A stretch of DNA of 64,000 nt from Conoideocrella luteorostrata (taxonomy: Eukaryota > Ascomycota > Sordariomycetes > Hypocreales > Clavicipitaceae): positions 47,457-111,456 of the forward strand of contig JASWJB010000125.1 in the NCBI GenBank assembly GCA_032433595.1, read 5' to 3'. Below are positions 1 through 12,030 of this stretch, piece after piece. A program made the translations under genes and the position numbers. Position 1 is the first letter of the stretch, and each line of letters opens with the position of its first letter. The notes below the pieces were generated by a model, which did no database searches, was not told where the DNA came from, and saw only the letters and a list, made by a program, of their open reading frames with translations.

Positions 1-1533
1 CACACCCTACGCTCTCTGAAGTGCAATCCAAAGCCCTACCCGGCACCACCGACTATGCCATCATTGGTTCTGGCGTTACTGGCTGCAGCATAGCCAAGAA
101 CCTGCTCGACAACTCAACATCGCAAACATTCTCTCTCACGGTCTTTGAAGCTCGCACCTTGACGAGTGGTGCCACTGGGCGAAATGGGGGACTACTTACG
201 TCGTTTGTGACCAGCGACTACAAATTGCTGAGCGACCACTTCGGACATGAGCAGGCAACCAAGATTGCTCGCTTCGCCAACCGAACTCTCGACAAAATGC
301 ATGAGCTAGCCAATTCATCCGATGAGTTGCGGGAAGCCAGCGATGTGAGGAGGCTGCTGGATGTGATTTGCTTGCAAGATGAGCATGCGTGGCGAGAAGC
401 CAAGGAAGCATGGGAGCTCTACGAGGAGCATGTGCACGAGGATAAAGGGAAGGCGCAATTTATGACGAGCGAAGAAGCCAAAGAGGTGAGTGTTTCTGTC
501 GACGTTTCGTTGTCTCTTTTTTTTTTTTTTTTCCTTCGTTTGTTTCTTCTCTTTTATTTCTTTCTTCTTTCCCGCTGGAGGAAAGGGGAAGTAATTCTAC
601 AGTTCTACAGGGGAACAAATGCTGACCGGCGAGTAGAAATATAATGTTCAAGCCAAGTGCGGAGCAATGATTTTCCCCAATGGAGCGTTTTGGCCTTATA
701 GGCTCATTACAAGAATCTGGGGCCAGTTACTTACGCAATATAAATCTCGATTGTCTGTCGAGACCAAGACACCAGTCTCAGACATCACATACGATCCGAC
801 GGCAGACCCTCAGCACCCCTACGTCCTGCATACTCCCCGAGGAAATGTTCGAGCCGGAAAGCTTATACACGCGACCAACGGTTTCACAGGCCATTTGCTA
901 CCAGAGCTACGCGGAAAGATCTATCCACTTCGAGGGACCATGTCGACGCAAACGGCTCCTCCCGAGTTCGGCAATCGCGGTCGCGAATTCAGCTGGAGCG
1001 TTTGCGGAGGCGGCAGCTACGATGAAGAAACTCAAGTGATGGAACTTGGTCTCTACTACTGCAACCAGAACCCCAGGACAGGAGACATATTCATCGGCGG
1101 CGAAAAGGCAAAGATCACCGAACTGCTCAATAGTGACGACACACAGATAGGCGCTTCCTGCGTAGAAAGCCTGTCAACATTGCTCCCGAGAGTGTTCACA
1201 AAGGGCTGGAAGGACGGCGAGAAGCCAGAGGTCAAGAAGATATGGTCTGGCATCATGGGGTTCACCGCCGACCGTCTTCCGCTAGTTGGGCCTCTGCCGC
1301 AAGAGTTCACCAAGAGAGGAAGAGACGGTGGCGAGTGGATTGCCGCTGGGTTCAACGGATATGGCATGCCTCTGTGCTGGTCGAGTGGCGAGGCAGTCGC
1401 AAAGATGCTGTTGGGCATTGACGTCGGTGATTTCCTACCCGAGGTGTTTGTTGCGTCGAGTGAGCGGTTGAAGGACAACCAGCGAATGAATCCAGCCGCC
1501 GCGCTGGAGCTGCTGCTGAGCGGCAGTCCGTAG
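1..1533 (+). CDS. FAD-dependent oxidoreductase (DAO family), 5' end cut by window
   Basis: Exons 1-485 and 637-1533. The 151-nt intron (486-636) has a GTGAGT donor, a long T tract, a GCTGACC branch site and a TAG acceptor; splicing joins ...EEAKE to KYNVQAKCGAM in frame. The reading frame is open through base 1, so the start codon lies outside the window. Near the N terminus is a dinucleotide-binding motif, IIGSGVTGCSIA, then the SGATGRNGG stretch typical of D-amino-acid oxidase-fold (DAO) enzymes. The C-terminal part carries GIMGFTADRLPLVGPLP and AAGFNGYGMPLCWSSG, which form the second FAD-contacting region of this family. Such enzymes oxidise amines or amino acids with FAD and release H2O2; the substrate cannot be read from the sequence. 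No signal peptide can be judged because the start is missing. The family assignment is firm and the substrate is unknown. Confidence 0.9.
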
Positions 1534-4509
1534 TTGAAGGTGCACTAAACGCACATACATCAGTAGATGGACGCGCAATGATAAGGAAATATCCACTATA
1601 CGTGTGAACGTTGTCTAACAGCTTGGGTTTTGCAAACCGTTTGGTCGTATTGCGCGAGGCTTCGCCGTCAGTAGTTGATGCAACGCACCATTGTCGCTGC
1701 CTAACAATTGCGTTATTCGCAATGACGGACAAAAAATAAAAATAAAAAATAGAACCCACGCGTCGATTTGTGCAGTAGCGAAATCGACAGCTCAGTCAAC
1801 TAGAGCAGGAAAAAGAAATTCTGCATCTCACAGCCCGTTAACTCGCCAAAGTCGCCGGTCGGACCGTGCAGATTGGCGAACGTCAGCAAGGCGCTCTTAG
1901 AACAAGCCACATTTTCCATGTGCAGTTGTCGATCCATCCCAGGAAACGGTAGCGAAATGAGACAACCGTCTTCTAATGTTTTGGTGAGACAATACTAGAC
2001 CCCCCCCCCCCATGCACGCGTGGCATGCATATGGGTTTCCAAGCCAGAGTGCCAGTGCCAACCAGCCTGTCAGTGCCAAGGTGCTAAACAGCGTGTCTTG
2101 GATCCAGTCCGTCCGGCATGTCGCTACAAGGATTTGAAGTAGCATTTTGGGCGGAGTGCAACTGCATCACGGGCGGGCGCCGTTTGTCTGGTGACTCGAT
2201 GGACATGCGGATGGCGGATGATGATCTTCTACTGTTTCTCGCTTCCCAAGGTCCCGTCTGGCAGGTGTGTTGCCCGACTGCTCCAGAAAGATTGGCCATT
2301 TTGGAGCCAAAGGAATGGGTTAGGGTTGGGGCAGTACGACGAGAACTCGTGGTATGGGAGTATAGTATGGGGGATCGACGCTCAATTACGGAGTACTCCA
2401 TTGTTTGTTTCTCGCCTTAATCCTTGCCGGAGGAGGACCAGCAACCAACGGCGACAGAACGGAGTATCGCAGCTGGAGCTGCCACATCCCGATGCCCCGA
2501 ACTGGCCGCACTCAACTCTGCCAAGCAGCAGCAGGGCTGTCCACTGCAGTCTCGGTTTGGAAACTCTGATCCCAATTCCAGCTCAGCCATTTCCTCATTG
2601 TGCCGCCGGTGGCTTCGGCACATGTCGCCCTCGGGCCAGAAACGGACAGCCTCATGTGACGGCGCAGCCGCAAAGAGTGAACCACAGCTGAAAGCAGGAG
2701 CCCTCCCACCGCGAAAACAAACACAAACAGACAAAGGGGCTTCTGAGTCGTGCTATTTTTGAAGCTTAAATCTCCTTTTTTTTTTTGGTTTGTTTTGAAC
2801 CCCTTGTTGTAGTCTAGATGCAGCATCGGCATAATTTTCCCTCTGAAGGCCGGCGCTAATACACCGGCAGTCCATGTGAATCCCACGCAGCCTTTCTGTC
2901 TTTGGACACTGGTGCTCACTGCGCTATGGTAACCAAAGGCGAAATTAGACTGCGCTGGCATATTGTATTACCATCGGAGAATTAACATTAGCTTTGAAAC
3001 ACCGCCCTGCTGGGAGGGTGTCATAAAAGGCAGTAATCCTTTCATTGTCAAAGCTACCCCGGTCAACCGGTGGCGAGCATGCAACCTTGCAGACTTGACA
3101 GGGAACGCCAATACGGAGCATCTGGCTTGAGTCAAACGAGGACGACGTGAACGAGATCTGCCGATCCCGGGTTCCCAATGGGAAGGGCGCGCAACACGGG
3201 CGGTCCCCGTGCGGAATGTATCACTAATTTGGCAATCTCAATTAACATTAATTAAGGGCAAGGTCTAGATGGGTATTTTCCGCTAACGCATCGGGGGTCG
3301 AGTACGAACGAGCACGAAGTAACTCAGCAGCGCAATGTCTTGGGAATTCGTCGTCTGCTGTACTTTCGCACCTGCAGTGACTGTACCTAGATTGTCGCCC
3401 TATTTGCAACTGCAATACTCCGTATATGGCTGAGGCTTCGCTATAAACATTGACCAAGTACAAGAGATAATGTTGCGTAGAATATAAGCCCAAATTGCGG
3501 CTACTGGAGAACAGTTCAGTAGGCCTACACTTTTGCTCCGTAGTCAAGTGTTTAATTGTTCCAACAGATAAGAACTCCTAGCAAATACTCACAAGGCAAA
3601 ACTTGGCCTTGATAGCATACAGCATCACGAACATTGTAAAGATAATCCAATGGCTCATGCTTTTTAGTATTTGATGGTTAATATCAGAGCACGCCAAAAT
3701 AAAATACGCCCAGTAATCATGATCAAGGATAAATACACCTCAAGCCAATGTTCTATTCCATATCAGCATGTCAAATTCGAAGGCAATTTTCAAAACTCGA
3801 ATAAAAACATAGCCAGCCATAAAGAAAGTCACACGGCATACGCATTAAGCAAGATATATGCCGGTGTCTGCATCATATATGCACAACAGTGGGCTCAGAC
3901 CTCGGACGAGCCTGCATCGCATTCATGCACAAGCACCATACACTACGGACGGATAGCCAACGGATAGCCAGTAACTTCCGTAGAATAATTCCACTGCGCG
4001 CATAGTGATGCATCCTTCAGTGAAAGTCGGATAATCAATTCACACAAGATACAAAAAAAATTGATACTTAGAAGTGTCGGTTAAATACGCCAGGCTTACG
4101 GAGTAGTGAGACAAAAGTTAAAGATCCACATTAAAAAAGGAAAGACATGTCACATATTCACTGCGGAGACACTTTGTTTGAGTTTAAAACAAGATAATTG
4201 GCGGTTATTAACTATTTGTCGACTAATGGCTCGCAATATCCCCCCTATGCGAGCGGCCAGGCCGGACTCGTGCACCAAGCCCAGATATGATTATCGGCCG
4301 CTGTATATGAGCAACAATGCAAAGCCGCCAATATGTACTCAGCCAACTTATAAGGGATCGTATATTCATCCAACATATCCAAAGAAAAAGAAAAATATAC
4401 TAATTTTTTTACCATCTTCCACATCCCTCGTTTTCCGTCCACGTTGCTTATAGGGACATGAGAAGTTGACAGATCATATCCCGTTTGCAAAGGCAATGGG
4501 CGATAAAAT
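1534..4509. other. Intergenic, no supported gene
   Basis: About 3 kb separate the oxidoreductase from the hydrophobin. Open frames here overlap each other on both strands, show no domain and no plausible splice partner, and I regard them as chance. The stretch holds a run of C around 2000-2011 and three copies of the TACGGAGTA/TACTCCGTA motif (2387, 3416, 4097). It becomes AT-rich from about 3550 on. Confidence 0.6.
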
Positions 4510-4836
4510 TTAGAGCTTAACGCAGTCAAGCCCAATGTTGATGAGGCCAGCCTGAGGGAGAAAAAATAAACACGTCAGTAATTATCCAATGAGGGAGAGG
4601 GTTTGCAGGGTTGAGAGAAGATTGTGTCTTACCTGGGGAGCAGACTTGCAGCAGTAAGAGCCACCACCGCAGGAGTTGCCGAGGAGGTTGATGTTGCAGA
4701 GCAAACCGGCGATGAGGCCGTTGCAGCAGACGTAGTGAGGGTTGTTGTTGTTGCACTGGCCGGCATCATTTCCACCGTTGGTGGGAACGGCCATGACGGA
4801 GGCAGCAAGAGCGACGAGGGCAACGGCGTACTTCAT
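4510..4836 (-). CDS. Small secreted hydrophobin (class I-like, 81 aa)
   Basis: Exons 4836-4633 and 4551-4510, with an 81-nt intron (GTAAGA donor, CTCAG acceptor). The product has 81 residues. Residues 1-17 form a signal peptide (MKYAVALVALAASVMAV). Eight cysteines follow in the hydrophobin order C-CC-C-C-CC-C, with spacing C-x8-CC-x8-C-x8-C-x5-CC-x14-C-x3. The ending INIGLDCVKL resembles the last strand of class I hydrophobins. Such proteins are secreted and self-assemble at air-water interfaces to coat spores and hyphae. Both loops after the first CC pair (8 residues each) are far shorter than usual for class I, and the spacing does not fit class II either. A TATA box lies about 145 nt upstream. 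The hydrophobin family is well supported by the cysteine order; the class is uncertain. Confidence 0.88.
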
Positions 4837-4979
4837 ATTTGCGGTTGAAAGGGTAAGATAGCTGGAAGCTAAAAAGTTTGGATAAGTTGAGAGAGTAGAA
4901 AGATGATTGTCTGAGATGGTATTGATGGGCTGGATGAAGAGGAAATTTCAAGAGAAAGAAGTGCAGGATATCATGGGCA

Positions 4980-4986
4980 TTTTATA
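4980..4986 (-). promoter_or_regulatory. TATA box of the hydrophobin gene
   Basis: Reads TATAAAA on the minus strand, 144 nt upstream of the hydrophobin ATG. A CT-rich stretch (minus strand) lies just upstream at about 5010-5060, as in strongly expressed fungal promoters. The core-promoter role is inferred from position and sequence only. Confidence 0.55.
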
Positions 4987-7900
4987 TTCGAAGGGACTGG
5001 CGATTGCTCCCTCCCTTCCTTCCTCTTCTCGCCGGAGAAAGAAGAAGAAGCGTATCCAAAGGCGTAGCCGTAAAGAGTGGTCCGGTAACATCGGGGAAAT
5101 CTGCGGCATCGCTCGTGAATACAGGTCAATGTGTAAGCCGCAGACGTAGGTAGGCACACGGATGTGTTCAAATCCGTTCACCTTGCATCTCAAGGGGGAT
5201 CCTTGACAACAATTTGCTGGGCCATGATGGGCTGAATGCCGAGCAATACTTCCCGCCAGCGAGCTGTGCCTCCTTGCTGGAGGATCCTTGGCGGATCGAC
5301 ACTAATAGTTTCCAGCCGCCGGCCATTCGAGCACGGTATATCATGCAAAGGACGTTACATTTGGCCCTCAGCTGGGGCTCCAGCAAAAAGAACAAGTCTC
5401 GTTCCAAGCACGTCCAAGCCAAGATACAAGGGGGATATTGCAGGTTTGCCACTCGCAGACATGTGCGTTGTTTACGTACATGGCTTGTTGGGGGTTCACG
5501 GGCTGTCGCTGGCCAAAGGGTTACGCTACCACATATCCTTGCTGACTGGGGGTGTTTTAAACTAAATTTATGTACGTGCCCCTTTTTAGGACTGGCCTTG
5601 TGGTCCCCAGCAAGGAGTTAGACGCCGCTATAGCCTTTGGGGGGACCTTTGGGGAACAGTGTGGGAGAGGGACAGGGAAGAACAGACATATAATCGCTTG
5701 CCTATGCCAGTTAGGCAGCGCCCGCGGAAGATATGCATGTATCCTCCGTCCGGGGTGTCGGCCAAATCGGCGGACGGCCCAGACTTCCCAAGTCAGTGGA
5801 CCTGGGGTTGCTGCTGGTTCGAGTCAGGCTAATTTAGATTCGTTCTAGGACACAGCAAACGGAGCACAAGGCCAGCGCACTGACGGATTGACACTACCCG
5901 GTGCGCTATGTACTACTATAAGGAAATTACTCCGTTCGATACGGTTCAATTCAACCAAGCTAGGCGCGGGCTCAGACTTGTCACACCTGTACGGAGTCGT
6001 TACTAGTATACCGCCAATACCAATACCACCAGCCCAGTTGTGTGTGCTCCATAGGCCTCAATCTATAGCACGGTCGACTTCGTATAATTTATGATACGTC
6101 GTACGGTATTGGTTCCCAGGGCACGGCAAGGTAAGTGACACAGCAGAAAACAGCCGGGCCCGAAGCGGCCGCACGCCGTTGGGAAGCACCAATGCATGAC
6201 ATCCCAACTTGTTCTTGCAGCGCCCCTGTGTGGGTAGAGCAAGCCACAAAAGCTCATGAACTCACGAGTTCGAAGGCTGCGTCAGCGTCACGGTCGTCAT
6301 CACGGGCTTCAGCGGGCAGGCAAAAGCATACATACGGTAGAGCTAAAACGGCGCCAAGGGAAGCAAAAGCAAATGGCCACGATCAGAGTGTCGAAGCCTC
6401 CGATGACTGACCCCTGCCGCCTACCTCAAATGTGCACAAAAACACCCAGCGGTAACCAAAACAAACCATGGCTCGCGAGCCAGCACCCGGTTTGTCGGGG
6501 GTGGTTCTGTGTTGTCATTGGCTTCGACGTCCCGGCCCAGCTGCTGCCGACGCCATTACGAATGGAATGGCTGCAAGCCACTTTTGACATCTGTCTCTTC
6601 AGCCATCCCGCCTCTAACGCTCAGTCGTTTTTAGCTCCATGGCTTTGTGTGGCTACCTCTCAAAACAACTCCGAACGTTGCCCCCACCGCCACGCAGCGT
6701 TAAAGTGCACGGGAGGACTCAGGGGGTGGGAAGGGGTGTGGAGTGCAATGGACTGCGAGAAGGGGGAGGGTCGACCCAAAAACCTCGACTCCCGCCAATT
6801 ACAAGCAAACACACAGGGCCATCTGCCGACGAAGCCGGATGTCATACCGACAAATTGCGCCAGGCAGAAGTCAAGTGAGGCTGGGGTAAAGTGGGCAAGC
6901 GGGTTTCTGTCGATGAGTGGGGAGAAAACACAATCAGAAAATAGGAGAGACCTTCCGGAGCAGTCAAGTTAGTTAGTTGGTTATGGAGAACGGAGTAAGC
7001 TGCTTGTCTTACCTTGCTGGTAGTCTCCACGGCCGATGATGCGAGAATGACAAGCACAACGAGCAAGGCAAAGCATCAAACTAGTAGTAGCTCCTCTATC
7101 TATGAGGCATTTCGGTAACGATCCCCGGTGCTGGTGGTCACGACTCTTGCTGGTTCTGCCAATTAGTGCTGTCTGCGGAGTACTAAGGTAGAAGCTATAG
7201 CTGTCAGAAAGGGTTGAGGTCGCATTGGAAGACTTTGCTTCGAAGACTGACGAACTAACTAAAAAAAAAGCTGGGTCTCATGGCTGTGCGGGTTGTCGCT
7301 GAGGTGCCCGAGACGACTCCTCTGCTGCAAAGTAGGTACTCATCTCGTCCCCAACAAGTTTGCTGCGCTGCAGTGGCCGTGGGATTCCTACGTAATACGC
7401 CCAGTAGCCTACACATCATAAACCCATGTCTGCTTGAACGGTTAGTTACTCCGTACAAGCAAATATAAAGGACATGAGATATGATCATCTTTGCCTGCCG
7501 TTGCCGGGTCCGGGACCACCCCTCCGCATGGGCCCCGAGGATGCCCCCAGGAGTGTAATTAGGGATCCCTTCAGCACACAGCACCAAACCAGCTTTATGG
7601 CTACGGATTGATGGCATAACCATGGTACTGCTATGAGAATCATCGGGCGGTGCAGGTCCTCCCGCAGACGCTTCCCGCAGGTGCATCTCAGCCAGCCACG
7701 CAGTTGAATGTGATTGGGCTAACATTTCTCCTCTTCATCAGCGCCTAGTCGAAACCCGCTTATACCCCTTGTTTGTTTTCGTTGCTCGCTGCTCGCTCAT
7801 GGGGGCCGTATAGACGACGTAGCGCCAAATGCAGGTAAGATGAAGTCATGATACTCAGCGTGGCTGCACGAATGGCCTTGGTGGGCGCCAAGACGCCTCA

Positions 7901-8611
7901 CCCTTGCTTACCACCCACCGGTATTACTTGCAGAATCTTTCTCTTCAATGTGTTGGATCTTGATTTCCAGCAGATTTGACTGGGTGCCTCGTTGACGTGA
8001 TGACTGCTCCCGAGACAACTCATAGGTTTGCCGGCGGAATATGCCGGCTTAATCTGGTTCCATGCACGGAGTAGCTAGTACTAGTATGTACGTAGCCGTA
8101 CCAATGTTGTAAATCCAAGGCGTCCCAGCAATTGAGTTCTTGATTCCTCACCAGTTCATGTAACAGCAGCCCTTGGCCGCCCAGTGAATATCGGACCGAG
8201 AAATGTAACCAGCCGCAATTACATCCCCTCTGCTCACCCAAAGCCATTACTGCGCCAGGGAATAAAGAACAAACAGCTAATACAACGCACAGAAGACGCA
8301 CAGACAAGGTGCATTAGTCGAGCAGAAGATGCAACGACAAAACAAAAAGAAAAAAACAATTCACCCGAACTTAACCATACCCCTGGACCTTGATGCATAA
8401 GCCCTGCAGAAAAATGTGAGACAATTGGCGGACCATACGGGGAAACCAATGGCAAGTGCAGCCATGCGGCAAAATATACTTAGCAGTGAATCATCATCTA
8501 ATAAAAGAAAACGAACATTCCTGGTAGAAGGCCTCATAACCCAATTAAAAATGAACTTAAAAGGCGTCGCGAGAATGCAGGGCATTTGCTGATAAAACAG
8601 CAAAAAAGAAA
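4987..8611. other. Gene-poor intergenic stretch
   Basis: No recognisable gene. The longest open frame (6256-6972, plus) has no domain, signal peptide or family resemblance, and its amino-acid make-up looks like random GC-rich DNA. A TACTCCGTAC motif is at 7447-7456, with near-matches at 5928 and 6977. The upstream region of the hydrophobin occupies the first part. Confidence 0.55.
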
Positions 8612-8723
8612 TGACACCTGAGGGATTCGAACCCTCGCCTATTACTAGACCGCGAAGAGGGACGACCGGGCGTACCAATCGAATACCTGAACACGGCGCC
8701 TTAGACCACTCGGCCAAAGTGCC
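8612..8723 (-). tRNA. tRNA-Leu(CAG) with 30-nt intron
   Basis: Read on the minus strand from 8723. The 7-bp acceptor stem is GGCACTT paired with AGGTGTC, with discriminator A as in leucine tRNAs. The D arm is normal (GCC/GGC). The anticodon stem CCGTG pairs with CGCGG. Anticodon CAG is at 8689-8687, followed by an intron directly after position 37 (8685-8656). The long variable arm (CTA GTAA TAG) marks a type II tRNA, and the T arm GAGGG-TTCGAAT-CCCTC is perfect. Mature length is 82 nt plus CCA. The anticodon reads CUG codons as leucine, so CUG is not reassigned in this organism. Confidence 0.93.
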
Positions 8724-11700
8724 TTCAATTACTGTTTGAATATTCTCTGCTTAATTACACCTAGATTAGTTACATCCGACGTTGTTGGTGTCTCTTCTCT
8801 CCATCGTCTCCGCTAATCTCTAAACCTCCATGTGGATCCCCAACGGCTTACATTCCACTTTCATCAAAAATAACCCGGTGTTTGCCATCCAGGTTATTGC
8901 CATGCATGCCAGTGCCCGCAAGTCGCAACAAGCAACTTCATCTCACGGCAATTCGGTGTTTTTCTCGCCATGTTGTGCTGCTTAATCACGGCCAATTAGC
9001 TGTTTTCGGCAGGCAAGTTTCTCCCACTCCATTTCCCCTAGGCTGTTCTCACGGACACCGCCCCGTCACCCCATGATGGCAGTACAGTTGTGGCGACAAG
9101 CATTCTACAGCTGCCCTACGATTAGCTGCATTAGGTTGTTCATGCAGCGCCTGTTGCCACTAGACCGTACGACTCTCGAATGTCCGCCTCCCTTGTCTTG
9201 GCTTCGCTGCCTCACTGCCCATGTAACATTTCGACCTTGCAAGTGCGGCGAGCTGCAGATATGTGTAGTGTGGTTGCTTGCTTGCCACCTTGCTTCTGCT
9301 CTGCTCCATTCTCTTCCTAGCAGCTCGGCGACGACGCTACAATGACATCTCAGCTCCCCGGGCTGTCGCTGGACGGCTTTAGACGGTGCCGAGTACAGCC
9401 GGCGCCAGCGGCATTCATCCTGGCATAGCTTGATATCTTTTGTTTTGTTTTATTTTTTGCCACGATGCCTCTATCGTACCTTAGGCGTGGCAATCGGGGA
9501 GAAATGTCCACGAGCAGTAGTTGACCGATCCGGGGTTTTGTTTGCTATTCGGCCAACAGTACAATGGATCACACTTTCAGTTTTGGTAGAGCTTGCGTAT
9601 GTATGTATGCCGGCTGTGCCGCTTACGCTGATGCTATGCAGACATCCATCTTATGCCGGGAGGTTAATAGTTCCCCATAGCTACATTTAGCACGCATGAT
9701 GGAAGGTTGCACAGCGTGAAAAGCCGCTCATCTGACACGTCGACTCGTCAACATCACCCCTAGAATAGCGGGAGATCGGACCATTGCACTGGAAAACCAA
9801 CGCAGTTTTCACATTGTGCCACCATGCTCTTTTTCTTTTTTTTCCTTTTTTTTTCTTTTCTCTCTCCGTTTTGATTGCGACGTCCTGGCGCGATGCCCAG
9901 GACTACAGGAGGCTCCTTTCCCACCTGCAACACGGCTGGCTGCAGGTGATGCTTAACAACTGCGAGTGAGATGGCATGGGTGGTCGCGACGCTGACCTTT
10001 GAGCCCCAGCTGGACACCTTGTTGCCGTATTACGATTGCCACTCCGCGTAATCCCGGCCCAATCGCACAACATCAAAGAGATTAACGTACGTAGCCCAGT
10101 CTATCTATCAGCTACAGATACATGCAGTAGCGGCCCTTGCTCCAGGCACGACCAGACAGTCCAATGGCTCCCTCTACCGTCAATGTTTGCTTCTCTCTTG
10201 CCAAAATTTCCCCTAAATGAGAATGTCAAACCGCGTACATTGGCTGTTGTCGACTTCCTTTCGTATCTTAGATGATGGTCCGGCAAGGTGCTGCTGACCA
10301 GTTCACCTGGTCAGCGCCTGCTCCGATGCAAGGAAATGGGGTTCCTTCTTGCTTCTTAGACCAGTGGAACCCACTTGTCAATATTAGACCATCTGCACTA
10401 TTTGCTATCCGTACCTTGATTTCTTGGTTGAAGGGGTGAGCCATTTTCTATACGAAGATAGCATGTCAATGGGTCGACTGACGCCTGACATGGCCAGTTC
10501 GTCAAGAAATAGTGTGTCCAAAAGTGGTCATTATTGGAACCGATGACGGAGGGTAAGATATCGAACTGCTCGCGTGCCATGATGCGACATACGAAGGTGT
10601 ACGATGACGAAACCCCTGGGGGCCAATATCATCTGCAGAAACCCTTGCAAAATGACGGATTGTTTTGGCCCAAGTGTCAGATGACCCAACGTCGTCTTCA
10701 TACACAGCCAGTCTTTGCAGCCTGAGCTCGAAGGTGTCGCCGTCCGTCTCCGTCTACATCTCTACATTCAGCTTCGGACAGTCCCGAGATATTGTTCAAT
10801 GACAAGTAAAAAAATTGTGGAACATGAGAAAGATCGCCGTATTCCCGCGTCGCGGTTATGGAGTAGACATGCCATAGGAGATATGAGTAAGTTAATTACG
10901 GAGTCACAATCCGACATCCCTCCTTTTGCTGCACATCTTGACTATACGCATACACACGGTCAAGCCTCCCGCCTATCCGGTTAAGTGTTCCGTTAGTTAT
11001 TGTTATTGCTCGCCAGGGGACATCATCTTCCCATATTTTCTCTTTTATCGCCGAGCATATCCCCTATCTTTGATGTTAGTGGAGTGAGTGCACAGGCATC
11101 ACGGTATTGCCCACCCTCTCGACAACTACGTCAACGAGTCAAGGATTTTCTATCATGAATTGGAGCCCATCTGATTGTGACACTCTTCAATGCCTTGACA
11201 CTTTCCACCATTTCTCGTATCCGTCCTTCATTTAGCTAACTCTATAGACTGACGGTGTCCGTAAGTGGGGATCTTCCGAGGTATCTCCTTCGAAAAGCTC
11301 TGGCTCTAATGAGCGAAAAACGCTACATTATAGCAACTACCCTTTGGACTACTTGACAATCACCTGCAGTGTATTCTTTCACATTGGTTTTCTCCCCGGT
11401 TACGACCTGTCGCCGAAAAATACCGTGGCCTTGCAGCGAGGTAGCTGTTGCCAGGCGCTGCGCCAGGACTTGACATGTCACAGCCTCAAATTCTTACAGG
11501 ATTGCAGTCTCGTTGCCCGACTCGCTCGCCTCTTCGTCCGTCACAGATTCGACCGATACTTGGAGTCAGGTCAAGAAAACGATAGCTTCGTAAGCGGTTT
11601 GACCTGGCCGTGCCAAATGTCAAATGACATAAATGATGGAAACCTGACGTGCAATTTATTTCATTCCTTTTGCTTCTTTATCCATGAACTCATCAATCCG

Positions 11701-12030
11701 AAACTTATAACATAACTATACCGGGTATGCCCTGCCAAAGAACATTGACCAACCTTTCGATACGCAGAGTCAATTGCGTCAAGCGCGAGATGTGGATCAG
11801 GCCGTGAACAGAGTGCAAGCTTCATTATGCGGCTTTGAATTCAGCGCGGCTTTTAACGCAGTTTACTTTGCATATCGACCTGTTAGTCAGTGTTCTCCGG
11901 CCATGCAGCGTCTATGTCGTGTAATTGTATACCAATGCTGCTAATAGTCCCATTCAACACCATGTACTTGCTCAATGCTTAAACCCAAACGCCTAAAAAT
12001 GCCGAAAAAGTCATGCTTCTACAAGTCCGC
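8724..12030. other. Gene-poor intergenic stretch
   Basis: About 3.3 kb between tRNA-Leu and the 3' end of ERO1. I find no domain-bearing frame or spliceable gene on either strand. T-rich tracts occur at 9431-9460 and 9828-9860. A frame at 11344-11715 (plus) is unsupported. Confidence 0.55.

Noticed and set aside
6256..6972. 238-residue open frame on the plus strand
   Set aside because: Longest unexplained frame in the gene-poor region, but no domain, no signal peptide, no conserved-looking block, random-like composition and competing frames on both strands.
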